11,669 nt of DNA from Ectocarpus siliculosus (taxonomy: Eukaryota > Sar > Phaeophyceae > Ectocarpales > Ectocarpaceae): positions 45,655-57,323 of the forward strand of contig FN648644.1 of assembly GCA_000310025.1 (NCBI GenBank). Reading direction: 5' to 3'. Made by a program: the position numbers and the translations under genes. Under the pieces are notes generated by a model. The model was not told the origin of the DNA and made no database searches. It worked only from the letters and a program-made list of their open reading frames with translations. Positions within the stretch are counted from its first letter, which is position 1. Every line of letters begins with the position of its first letter. Positions 1 through 7,154 of the stretch are shown one piece after another.

Positions 1-190
1 CCAAAAAAAATTTTGGGGGCGGTATTAAAAAAAAAAAAATATATTTTTTTTAGGAAAAAAACTGTTCCCCCAGCAAGAGGGCCCCAAAAAAAATTTTTCC
101 CCAAAAACAAGTTTCCCGCCCCCCCCCCCCCCCCCCCCCCGGAGGGAGACGAAAAAAGTTTTTTTTTTCGTGGTACATTTTTTGTAGAGG
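1..190. other. Low-quality contig end (homopolymer runs)
   Basis: The stretch is dominated by runs of A, T, C and G, including about 20 consecutive C near 119-140 and a run of T near 160-168. This looks like a degraded read end rather than biological sequence. Open frames here are meaningless. Confidence 0.8.
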
Positions 191-690
191 CTTTGTTAGC
201 TTTTTCTCCCTCTCCATTGGTTATGCTTTCGTGTGCTGGTGTTTACGGCACGCCGAAGAAGTGCACAAGGACCTTGTTACCACGTAGTAGTAGTAGTTGT
301 TGGATAGGGTTGAGATAATTAATGGTGTGTACATTCGGCGCCGGAAGATTGCTACTTCGTATAAATAGCTGTGATGGCAACTTGGTGATGGGCTACAGGT
401 TGGATGGGCTACTAGCTTCTAGTTGTTGGTTTTCAACTTTTGGGAGTACAGTGCTTGGGGACACCCCCTCAAGCTAGAAGTAACTTCGAACTTCTCAATG
501 CTTCTTTCTGCGACAAGTCCGCGACATTTGACCTCGGGCGAATAATGCAAAATAATAGCACACGACACGCCAGAACCAAGCCGTGGAATCCGAGCATACT
601 CAATGCGGCAACATACCGAGGAGGGGCTGCCGATGAGCCTACGGCAGTAGCATCACCTTCACCACGTGCAACACCCGTCCACAATTAATT
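191..690. other. Intergenic, no supported gene
   Basis: About 500 bases without a convincing gene. The longest open frames (plus strand from 440, minus strand from 684) start at TTG rather than ATG, overlap each other on opposite strands and show no motif I recognise. There is a short TAG-triplet run near 284-296 and a TATAAATA match at 360-367 on the plus strand. Only a 29-codon ATG frame (from 388) follows that match, so it is probably not a promoter of a coding gene. Confidence 0.5.
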
Positions 691-691
691 G

Positions 692-807
692 CAATTACCG
701 TGCAATTACCGTCAATTACCGTGCAATTACCGTGCAATTACCGTCAATTACCGTGCAATTACGTGCAATTACCGTGCAATTACCGTCAATTACCGTGCAA
801 TTACGTT
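692..807. repeat. Minisatellite of 10-11 bp CAATTACCGTG units
   Basis: Eleven head-to-tail units are visible. Type A is CAATTACCGTG (11 bp), type B is CAATTACCGT (10 bp, last G missing), and type C is CAATTACGTG (10 bp, one C missing). The order reads A B A, A B A, C, A B A, C-like, so there is a higher-order block of about 32 bp that has itself been duplicated. The array lies 14 bp past the stop codon of the acidic ORF at 822, in its presumed 3' untranslated region. Several frames stay open through it only because the units lack stops in those frames. Confidence 0.92.
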
Positions 808-1001
808 CAAGTACTTACTTACTATTCACTCCCCCAGGCCCCTCCACCTCCCTCAACAAGAAGACTAAACCGCCGTTTCTTCAAGCGCTTTCGCCCCGAG
901 CGCCTTCGCCCTCCCTCCGCGTCCCCCCTCACCCCCACCCTACCCTCCCCCTGCTCCTCCTCCTCCCTCCCCTCCACCCCCTCCTCCCCCTCCCCCTCCT
1001 C

Positions 1002-1073
1002 CTCCTCCTTCTCCTCCGACGAGGAGCTCTCGTCCTCCTCCTCCTTCTCTTCCGACGAGGAGCTCTCGTCCTC
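1002..1073. repeat. 36-bp tandem duplication inside the acidic ORF
   Basis: TCCGACGAGGAGCTCTCGTC begins at 1015 and again at 1051, with CTC-rich sequence between, giving a 36-bp period. Being a multiple of three, it duplicates 12 residues without shifting the minus-strand frame. One C/T difference separates the copies. Confidence 0.85.
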
Positions 1074-1079
1074 AACCGA

Positions 1080-1083
1080 GTCC
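1080..1083. repeat. Target-site duplication, left copy (GTCC)
   Basis: GTCC lies immediately outside the left LTR and again immediately outside the right LTR at 7151-7154. A 4-bp duplication is within the usual range for Ty3/gypsy integrases. Confidence 0.8.
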
Positions 1084-1548
1084 TGTAGCAAGTGGAGAGA
1101 CTGTAATCTGAGAGGGATCCTGTGACTTGAGAAGGTCTTGTAGGAGAAGACTCGAGCTTCTTGTTCAAGGCTCGCAGGGGCCACATATGCACATGTCTGG
1201 TTTCTGAGAGGATCCCACGCATGACTAAATGGTGACTAAACAGCTACCGACCTGTTGGTAGCAGTCTCTCGCTCTTGCACCGAGTTCGAAGGAGCGCTTG
1301 AACAGCGGTAGAGAAAGCCTAGAAGGAGGCTTGTGGAACGTGGAGAAGGTCTCCGGTCGTGGATACGGTATTCGCTTTGATTATTGCTAAGCACAAGTGC
1401 CAACAAAGGAAGTGAGAAGCGTACGCGCGGGCGACACGCTCTACAAGGAGCTCTGCGGAATGTACAGAACTATACAGCACCCTATGGGCATAATGCAAAC
1501 CTCCCAAAGGTGCAACTCCTTGAAACCGTAACGAAATTAACCGTGACA
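1084..1548 (-). repeat. 3' LTR of the retrotransposon
   Basis: This 465-bp direct repeat matches 6686-7150 except at two adjacent bases (AC at 1423-1424, GT at 7025-7026). Its ends are TGTAGC and GTGACA on the plus strand, the usual TG...CA boundaries. In element orientation it is the downstream LTR because pol reads on the minus strand and the polypurine tract abuts its inner edge. A weak TATA-like TGTATAG (minus strand, about 1468-1476) and an AATAAT on the minus strand near 1379-1387 are possible promoter and polyadenylation signals; neither is strong. Confidence 0.97.
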
Positions 1549-1557
1549 TCCCCCCTT
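1549..1557 (-). other. Polypurine tract (plus-strand DNA priming site)
   Basis: On the minus strand the sequence AAGGGGGGA lies directly before the 3' LTR start TGTCAC. An uninterrupted purine run at this exact place is the expected priming site for second-strand synthesis in LTR retrotransposons. Confidence 0.85.
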
Positions 1558-2676
1558 AGCATGAACAGCTATTTGTCAGCTGTCACATGCTAAACGGTAG
1601 CGGGAATTGCGGACACCGCAAAGTGGCGCACTTCCTCTTGAAAAACTACCATGCGATGCCTATAAGTTGGACCGAAAGTTCGACCGAGAATATCGAGAGG
1701 GGACAGCGAAAAAACCTACATAAAAACCGCTCGTCTCGACATTCTCACTGCGCGTTGAACAGGCCCGACATCGACTTGTGCGAAGGAAAAACCCGGTGTC
1801 CGGGAGAAACCCTTCGCCCCCATCCCGAGGGTCAAAGAATTCAGGCCAGCGACCGAAAACACCAAGTGCCACTTGGACGTAAAATACTCTTACAAAAAAC
1901 CGTCCTTCACTTGGTGAATTCACTGTAGTGGCTGGCCCGACCCTCATCTACAGCGCGAGAAAAACCTGGCCATCCAGGGATAATCCCATTGCGCAAAGCA
2001 CCTACAACACCAAACCAAAACCAAAACCACACCGCAGCTGCAACCGTACAATTCGATCACTGCGATGGCACTCGTACACCTACGACACAAAATCAACACA
2101 CTCCACGCATCAAGACGCAACTACGAAGTGCCCACAAGGGTGCTACCGGGTACTGCAAAATCAGCAACCAGGTATCAAATCATCCGGCTAGACAAGTACA
2201 ATCAGGACACACACAACACTCAAAATACCCTACGCTTCACAAGGGCTAAATAAAATAGTACGTCTAGACACGCGAAACAATCTACTCGCCAAAAGGAAGC
2301 CGTGAACTACGCGCGCTACGGCAAGGTACATACTCCAAACTAGCTATCTATTGGGAGAATCAGAACGTGCCGACTAGTGTACGGGTATTGTAGAACTACC
2401 TGCATACGGACGCACTATTCCTAGGGCTTCCAACTACCACCCACACGCATCGGGGGAATCAGCACGTACCGACCGGTGTACGGGCATAGTAAGACTGCCT
2501 GCATACGGACGCACTATCCCTAGGAATCAACACCTACATCCTACCACCCAACGCAGCGCAAAACCGACTCGTGTACTGGCGTCTCTGGACCACCTGAAAA
2601 CGGCCGTGCCCCGTCTAAGAAACGAACGTTCTGCAATCGAAAGGCACCATAGTCCGGCCACGCAAGCCATTGGCCG
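1558..2676 (-). other. Long noncoding region between pol and 3' LTR
   Basis: About 1.1 kb inside the element carries no recognised gene. The longest open frames are on the opposite strand (113 codons from an ATG at 1587, and 87 codons from 1928). They show no Gag, zinc-knuckle, protease or envelope features and use ordinary mixed codons. Some Ty3/gypsy lineages carry antisense or extra ORFs at this position, so a product cannot be excluded. The region also holds an A/C-rich CCAAAA-type run at about 2010-2032 and a 99-bp tandem duplication at 2351-2548. It may serve as 3' untranslated RNA or be the remains of a lost gene. Confidence 0.6.
2351..2548. repeat. Two-copy 99-bp tandem repeat in the element
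   Basis: TGCATACGGACGCACTAT occurs at 2401 and again at 2500. The surrounding sequence (GAATCAG, ACGT-CCGAC, GTGTACGGG) is also shared with the same 99-bp offset. The copies have diverged at many positions and the last third contains small insertions, so the duplication is clearly older than the insertion of this element copy. Confidence 0.8.
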
Positions 2677-5600
2677 CTACTTCGCCAGTCGCTCCAGCTC
2701 TCGGCGGGAGAGCTCTTCCCAGTTCTGGTCGTTGTAACGTACACGCCAGTAAGGGTGGAGATAGTCGTACACCTGGCCTTGTACCCTGATTCCTCCATCC
2801 AGTTCCTTCCAGAAGGTGCAACCTATCGGAAACAGCTTCAGAGCTTCGGCGTGCGACAGCGGGGCACGGGACTTGGGTAAGACAGGCAAAGGATCGGTGG
2901 CGCGTTGCGGGTAGTACAGATGCCACAGTGCGACGAAGCCATCCAACTGAAGGGGCGTGAAACTCTGCAGCATGACCTCTTCTGACACCCAGTCCGACAC
3001 CACCCCATTTCCAGACATCCCCTTATACTCCCAAACTAACTGAGCGCCAGAGGTTGATCGGGTTCTACGGCAGTCCGCAATGGAGACAAATCCGAACATC
3101 TCGGCGGCCCCCGCAGGGAGTTTGAAATCGGGTCCCCAAGCGTAAGTCGCGAACTCGTCGGCGATGGAATGTCTGAGCGGGGGGGGTCGAAGGTGGAAAG
3201 GCTTAACATCGGCGGTAGACACTCTCCGGCTACGCTTCTTTCTACCCTGCATGCTGACTCCTACACTAAGACCCGGTTGTATCACGTCCGTTACTTTCCA
3301 GGGCCCTGTGTACAAGTCGTGCTGCAGCTTCCTCCCTCTGCGATCTCGGTGTCGTCGACTGTCGGTCTCGCGGACCAGCACTAAGCTGTCCTGTCCCACC
3401 GCCACTCCTGCGGATGACCGCTCGATCGACGCGTTGGCTTTCGCCCGCGCCGCTACCTGCAACTCGTGGCGCTTCTCGAGTGCCAGCCGTACTTCGCGGA
3501 GATTCTGCTTGCGTCGCTCCACGAAATTGTCAAGGCCTCGCTCCTGTCCTACCTCGTCTGTGAGAGGCACTAACGAGTCCAAAGTCGTGCGGGGCTTGCG
3601 GCCGGACAGCAGCTCGAAAGGGGTCATGTGGGAGGGGAGCGAAGTGTCTGGCAGTGTACGCTTGATCCAAATCGACGGTGAAACATACTCGTCCCACCTG
3701 TCAGGCCACGACCTACACAGCTCCGCCAATAGCTCCTGGAGCCATCCCCCCAGCCTCTCGACAGACCCCTGACCTCGTGGATGATCCGCAGGGCCAAACA
3801 CGATGTCTGCATGCAACCACCTACACAGATGCCTCACTACCTCCGCTTCGAACTCTGAACCCCCATCGCAGCGAATGGTTTTTGGAACACCGAAGGTCAG
3901 GCATAGCTCGATCAAGACGCGCGCAACGCCTACTGCCTGCTTTGTCTCTAACGGGAAACCGAAAGGGAACTTAGAGGCGCGGTCTACCACGAGCAGAACG
4001 TAGTTGTTGCCGGTCAGCGACGGCGTGTCAATCTTGAGGATATCCATTTGCAGCTCATCCCACGGCTCGAGCGGTCTACCTGGCATCATGGCTACCCGTC
4101 TGCTCTGCGGTCTCTTGCGTCTACGACAACTACACGACAACACGTACTGTCGGGTGTCTCGCGTCATCGTGGGCCAGTGGAAATGATCTCGCAGTAAGGA
4201 CAAAGTTGCTCCCGTCCCTGCATGACCATGCAGCGTGTGTACCAGAGCGATGATGTCTGCTACCATGGAGTCGGGGATAGCGGGCAGTTTCCTACCCTTA
4301 CCATCCACGTACCGGATAACATCATCTTCACCTAGGTCGTACCGCTTATCCGCCCTTCCCCCCTGGCTAGTGTTCGCATTCTCATTCAAACTCTTGCGAA
4401 CCTGACCCAAGAGAGTGTCGTCTCGTTGCCGTTGAGCCAGCAGGGCTGGCTTGGTGAGCACCTGTGCAGTCGAGTCGATGACTGCCGTTCCACTCCAGCC
4501 TGGTCCTGAGGACGACCTCGGAACCTCCCCCCGTGCAGCAAGCACTTCGCCGATGTCGTCATGGCCCGGTTGGACGGGTAACGGTGGAAGCGTCGGGAGC
4601 GGGGGCACCGGGTCTGCCGACTCGACTGGCGTAGGGCCGGCCGCCATCCTGCTCGGTAGACGCCCCGTCTCCCCGACCGGTGGCAACTGTACGTCGCCGA
4701 TGGGCCGCAGACGTACGGACGGCGTGCGGGATCGGCCGCTTCTACGGGGGCCGCCTGACTCAGCATCCAACGCCGCGCACGTCGCAAAAGGCAACACTCG
4801 GAGGGCGGAAAGGTTAGCGTCAACAGCCTCCAGGGCGGAATGTGAGGCACGATCATGGACAACCGCGTCCTCTGCTGGTTCTGCCTGTACGGGGTCTAGT
4901 TCAGCCAACCTTACACCATCCAGCTCTGGGCCAAGAGGCTCTACTGCAGCGCCGGCAACCGCCGACGACATGTCATCCGGGAAAGAGTCGTCGACGTCCA
5001 CCACGGCTGGACCAGCGATAGGTAGCCGAGAGAGAGCGTCAGGCACCACGTGCTCCACTCCCGCTTTCCACTCCAACACCATGTCGTATTCCATGAGCCG
5101 AAGCGCCCACCTGTGCAACTTGGGGCAGAGCTCTCTATTTCGGAAAAGCCACGTCAGTGCGGAACAATCGGTCACCAGCTTGAACTGCCTACCCGCGAGG
5201 TACGGCCGAAAGTGTTCAACCGCCCACAACACGCCCATGCACTCCCTCTCGGTAGGGCCCCTTCTGGCGTCCGTCTGCGAAAACCTGTGACTCGCAAATG
5301 CTACTGCTCTTGTCGCGCCGTCGATCGTCTGCATGAGTGAAGCTCCTACGCCTAGCGTGCTAGCATCGGTGTGCAGCTCAAAGGGCCGCTCGAGGTCGGG
5401 GAAGGCGAGCACGGTTGGGGAAGCCAAAGTGGCTCGCAACGACCGAAAAGCATCTTCTTCTGCAGCGGTCCAAGGGATAGCAAGCTTGCGAGCACGTTTC
5501 GAGGCGAAGGCTTTGTTGCGCAAGATGTTGGTGAGTGGTGCCGCCGTCAGACTGTAGTTGGGTACAAACTGCCGAAGGTAGCCGGTCAAACCCAAAAAAG

Positions 5601-6606
5601 TGCGCAACCCCTCTACCGTACACAGGCGAGGCATGTGGGCAATCGCGTCGAGCTTGGACGGGGCAGGGTACAGACCCGTCCCGTCAATGATCATGCCAAG
5701 AAACTCCTGAGACGCAGCGCCAAAGATGCATTTCGCGAAGTTTACTGACAATCCCGCAGCTAAGAGGCGTGTCAGAACGAGCGTAAGGGTGGCCAGGTGT
5801 TCTTCCCACGTATCACTAGCGATGAGGATGTCGTCAAGCCAGCTAAACACACCAGGCAGTTGCCCCAAGGCCGACTTTACTCTACGCGTGAAAGCCGCCG
5901 GCAGCACCGTCAATCCGAAACCCGCGCGAGTGAACTCCCAAAGCATACCATCAGCGTCTCGAAAGGCCGTTTTGTAACGGTCCTTCTCGGCAATTTCCAT
6001 CTGGTGAAAACCTGAGGCGAGATCTAGCTGCGTGAAATACTTTTTGCCTTTCAAACCGTCGAATATCGTTTGCATGTCGCCTAGACCTCCGCTATCTGAA
6101 ACCAAGAGTTTGTTGAGCTCACGCCAGTCGATGCACAGCCGTAGGGTACCGTCTTTCTTCTCCACGCACAAGCATTGGGCTGCCCACGGGGACATGAATT
6201 GCCGTATCATCCCCCGGTCAACTAACTGTTGTATCTCGGCTCGAATCATACGACGTTCTTCAGGAGAAAAACGTCGTTGCTTGGCTGCGAACGGAGTGCA
6301 AAACTCGTTGATCAGAGGAAGCTCTAGCTCACCGTCCATGCAAGCAGGCACACGCTTCGGATCGATGGGAAAAAGGCCATCTTCGATGAAAGCAGCAAGC
6401 ACGTTGACCAGCTGCTGCTTCTTGAGTGACCCTAGCGTCCCCAGGTTGGCATCCTCTACACGAACTCGCGGGCTGGGATCGACGGCCGGGCTTGGATCGG
6501 GGGGCGGTTTGGCCTCTCGCGGCGGCAACGGCGGATCGGCGGCGGCAGGGGTGGCATCGAAAAGGGAGTCAAAACCCGGGCGGTCCCGAACGTTGAGAGC
6601 TATCAT
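2677..6606 (-). CDS. Pol polyprotein: reverse transcriptase, RNase H, integrase, chromodomain-like and Tudor-like ends
   Basis: The 1,309-residue ORF has no internal stop. The ATG at 6606 lies three codons past an upstream in-frame stop with no gag between it and the LTR. Residues 95-310 are reverse transcriptase: SPWAAQ, KKDGTLRLCIDWRELN, LDLASGFHQ (Asp195) and WLDD (Asp258, Asp259). Residues 375-530 are RNase H, with TDAS (Asp414), Glu453, TDCSAL (Asp480) and VPDALSR. Residues 530-720 form a Pro/Ser/acidic linker. Integrase follows: zinc-finger His790, His795, Cys825, Cys827, then the catalytic triad Asp855, Asp914, Glu950 with exactly 35 residues between the last two, and a GPW-type GPY/F module near 1101. 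Residues about 1172-1230 look like a chromodomain (LVWEYKG, SDWV), and 1258-1305 like a Tudor fold (WRVRYNDQNWEEL). No aspartic protease D(T/S)G motif is present. The Trp in WLDD and the Cys-X-Cys finger depart from consensus. The intact frame and young LTRs suggest a recently active enzyme supplied with Gag in trans; that is inference. Confidence 0.95.
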   Translation of the reverse strand: MIALNVRDRPGFDSLFDATPAAADPPLPPREAKPPPDPSPAVDPSPRVRVEDANLGTLGSLKKQQLVNVLAAFIEDGLFPIDPKRVPACMDGELELPLINEFCTPFAAKQRRFSPEERRMIRAEIQQLVDRGMIRQFMSPWAAQCLCVEKKDGTLRLCIDWRELNKLLVSDSGGLGDMQTIFDGLKGKKYFTQLDLASGFHQMEIAEKDRYKTAFRDADGMLWEFTRAGFGLTVLPAAFTRRVKSALGQLPGVFSWLDDILIASDTWEEHLATLTLVLTRLLAAGLSVNFAKCIFGAASQEFLGMIIDGTGLYPAPSKLDAIAHMPRLCTVEGLRTFLGLTGYLRQFVPNYSLTAAPLTNILRNKAFASKRARKLAIPWTAAEEDAFRSLRATLASPTVLAFPDLERPFELHTDASTLGVGASLMQTIDGATRAVAFASHRFSQTDARRGPTERECMGVLWAVEHFRPYLAGRQFKLVTDCSALTWLFRNRELCPKLHRWALRLMEYDMVLEWKAGVEHVVPDALSRLPIAGPAVVDVDDSFPDDMSSAVAGAAVEPLGPELDGVRLAELDPVQAEPAEDAVVHDRASHSALEAVDANLSALRVLPFATCAALDAESGGPRRSGRSRTPSVRLRPIGDVQLPPVGETGRLPSRMAAGPTPVESADPVPPLPTLPPLPVQPGHDDIGEVLAARGEVPRSSSGPGWSGTAVIDSTAQVLTKPALLAQRQRDDTLLGQVRKSLNENANTSQGGRADKRYDLGEDDVIRYVDGKGRKLPAIPDSMVADIIALVHTLHGHAGTGATLSLLRDHFHWPTMTRDTRQYVLSCSCRRRKRPQSRRVAMMPGRPLEPWDELQMDILKIDTPSLTGNNYVLLVVDRASKFPFGFPLETKQAVGVARVLIELCLTFGVPKTIRCDGGSEFEAEVVRHLCRWLHADIVFGPADHPRGQGSVERLGGWLQELLAELCRSWPDRWDEYVSPSIWIKRTLPDTSLPSHMTPFELLSGRKPRTTLDSLVPLTDEVGQERGLDNFVERRKQNLREVRLALEKRHELQVAARAKANASIERSSAGVAVGQDSLVLVRETDSRRHRDRRGRKLQHDLYTGPWKVTDVIQPGLSVGVSMQGRKKRSRRVSTADVKPFHLRPPPLRHSIADEFATYAWGPDFKLPAGAAEMFGFVSIADCRRTRSTSGAQLVWEYKGMSGNGVVSDWVSEEVMLQSFTPLQLDGFVALWHLYYPQRATDPLPVLPKSRAPLSHAEALKLFPIGCTFWKELDGGIRVQGQVYDYLHPYWRVRYNDQNWEELSRRELERLAK

Positions 6607-6642
6607 GCACCTGTGATTTCAGGAAACGCAACCTTGCCAAGG

Positions 6643-6660
6643 GCGCTCTACCGGGAGCGC
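6643..6660. other. Small hairpin in the element leader
   Basis: GCGCTC at 6643-6648 and GAGCGC at 6655-6660 form a 6-bp stem with a 6-base loop between the primer binding site and the pol start. Leader hairpins in LTR elements can serve packaging or dimerisation, but nothing more than the pairing is visible here. Confidence 0.35.
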
Positions 6661-6667
6661 GCGGCTA

Positions 6668-6685
6668 TATCACGGATGGACACCA
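6668..6685 (-). other. Primer binding site for a tRNA
   Basis: On the minus strand the sequence right after the 5' LTR begins TGGTGTCCATCCGTGATA, complementary to a tRNA 3' end. Equivalently, the plus strand ends in GGATGGACACCA flush with the LTR edge at 6686. The deduced acceptor strand pairs with a tRNA starting GTCCATC and has discriminator A, a combination typical of leucine tRNAs. The tRNA identity is inferred, not shown. Confidence 0.85.
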
Positions 6686-7150
6686 TGTAGCAAGTGGAGA
6701 GACTGTAATCTGAGAGGGATCCTGTGACTTGAGAAGGTCTTGTAGGAGAAGACTCGAGCTTCTTGTTCAAGGCTCGCAGGGGCCACATATGCACATGTCT
6801 GGTTTCTGAGAGGATCCCACGCATGACTAAATGGTGACTAAACAGCTACCGACCTGTTGGTAGCAGTCTCTCGCTCTTGCACCGAGTTCGAAGGAGCGCT
6901 TGAACAGCGGTAGAGAAAGCCTAGAAGGAGGCTTGTGGAACGTGGAGAAGGTCTCCGGTCGTGGATACGGTATTCGCTTTGATTATTGCTAAGCACAAGT
7001 GCCAACAAAGGAAGTGAGAAGCGTGTGCGCGGGCGACACGCTCTACAAGGAGCTCTGCGGAATGTACAGAACTATACAGCACCCTATGGGCATAATGCAA
7101 ACCTCCCAAAGGTGCAACTCCTTGAAACCGTAACGAAATTAACCGTGACA
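6686..7150 (-). repeat. 5' LTR of the retrotransposon
   Basis: The copy of the 465-bp LTR that drives the element, because pol reads leftward on the minus strand from 6606. It would carry the element's promoter. It differs from the 3' LTR only at 7025-7026. On the host side it supplies a stop codon to the interrupted ORF after three LTR-derived codons (minus strand, stop at 7139-7141). Confidence 0.97.
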
Positions 7151-7154
7151 GTCC
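7151..7154. repeat. Target-site duplication, right copy (GTCC)
   Basis: GTCC directly follows the LTR end GTGACA and matches 1080-1083. The duplicated bases include the GAC codon through which the two halves of the host ORF join. Confidence 0.8.

Larger units (their letters stand above)
822..1083 (-). pseudogene. 3' half of retrotransposon-interrupted acidic Ser/Glu-rich ORF
   Basis: The frame reads on the minus strand from the target-site copy at 1080-1083 down to a TAG at 822-824, about 86 codons. The protein begins with Asp/Ser/Glu and holds two copies of a 12-residue acidic unit (DESSSSEEKEEE), encoded by a 36-bp tandem duplication. A long Glu/Gly stretch follows, then a basic patch (RRRSGRKRLKKRR) that resembles a nuclear localisation signal, and a Gly-rich end. 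The SSSSEE clusters look like casein kinase 2 targets. The upstream half lies at 7151-7366, and the two halves join in the same frame once the retrotransposon and one target-site copy are removed. In the present state this half has no start of its own and the frame runs back into the LTR to a stop at 1236-1238. Function is unknown. The CTC-rich DNA is open in another frame too, so coding status is likely but not certain. Confidence 0.5.
1084..7150 (-). mobile_element. Complete Ty3/gypsy-type LTR retrotransposon, pol only
   Basis: The 6,067-bp element reads on the minus strand. It has two 465-bp LTRs beginning TG and ending CA, GTCC target-site duplications, a primer binding site against the 5' LTR, a polypurine tract against the 3' LTR, and one intact pol ORF of 1,309 codons. 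The order reverse transcriptase, RNase H, integrase is that of Ty3/gypsy (Metaviridae) rather than Ty1/copia. Only two bases differ between the LTRs, so the insertion is recent. There is no recognisable gag or aspartic protease: only 79 bp separate the LTR from the pol start, and the 1.1 kb after pol has no candidate. It would therefore need Gag from a relative, or it has lost that part. It sits inside a minus-strand host ORF in the same orientation. Confidence 0.95.

Noticed and set aside
13-318. 101-codon plus-strand frame at the left end
   Set aside because: It runs through homopolymer noise and encodes Lys, Phe and Pro runs.
440-688. 82-codon plus-strand and 71-codon minus-strand frames
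   Set aside because: Both start at TTG, overlap on opposite strands and show no domain or compositional sign of coding.
692-807. CRISPR array
   Set aside because: The units are contiguous 10-11 bp repeats without unique spacers, in a eukaryotic contig.
666-1125. Two plus-strand frames of about 140 codons
   Set aside because: They are open only because the minisatellite and the CTC-rich stretch lack stops; the minus-strand acidic frame explains the second half better.
929-1222. Arg-rich minus-strand frame overlapping the acidic ORF
   Set aside because: It is the shifted reading of the same low-complexity DNA and does not connect with the right flank across the insertion.
1319-1593. Short frames inside the LTR, repeated at 6921-7168
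   Set aside because: They are in the LTR, appear in both copies on opposite strands, and have no recognisable product.
2010-2032. CCAAAA-type run that recalls telomere repeats
   Set aside because: It is short, irregular and internal to the retrotransposon.
3164-6616. Several plus-strand frames of 60-279 codons opposite pol
   Set aside because: They are antisense shadows of the GC-rich pol ORF without motifs of their own.
6668-6685. A tRNA gene or fragment ending in CCA
   Set aside because: No cloverleaf can be built upstream; its placement flush with the LTR shows that it is the primer binding site.
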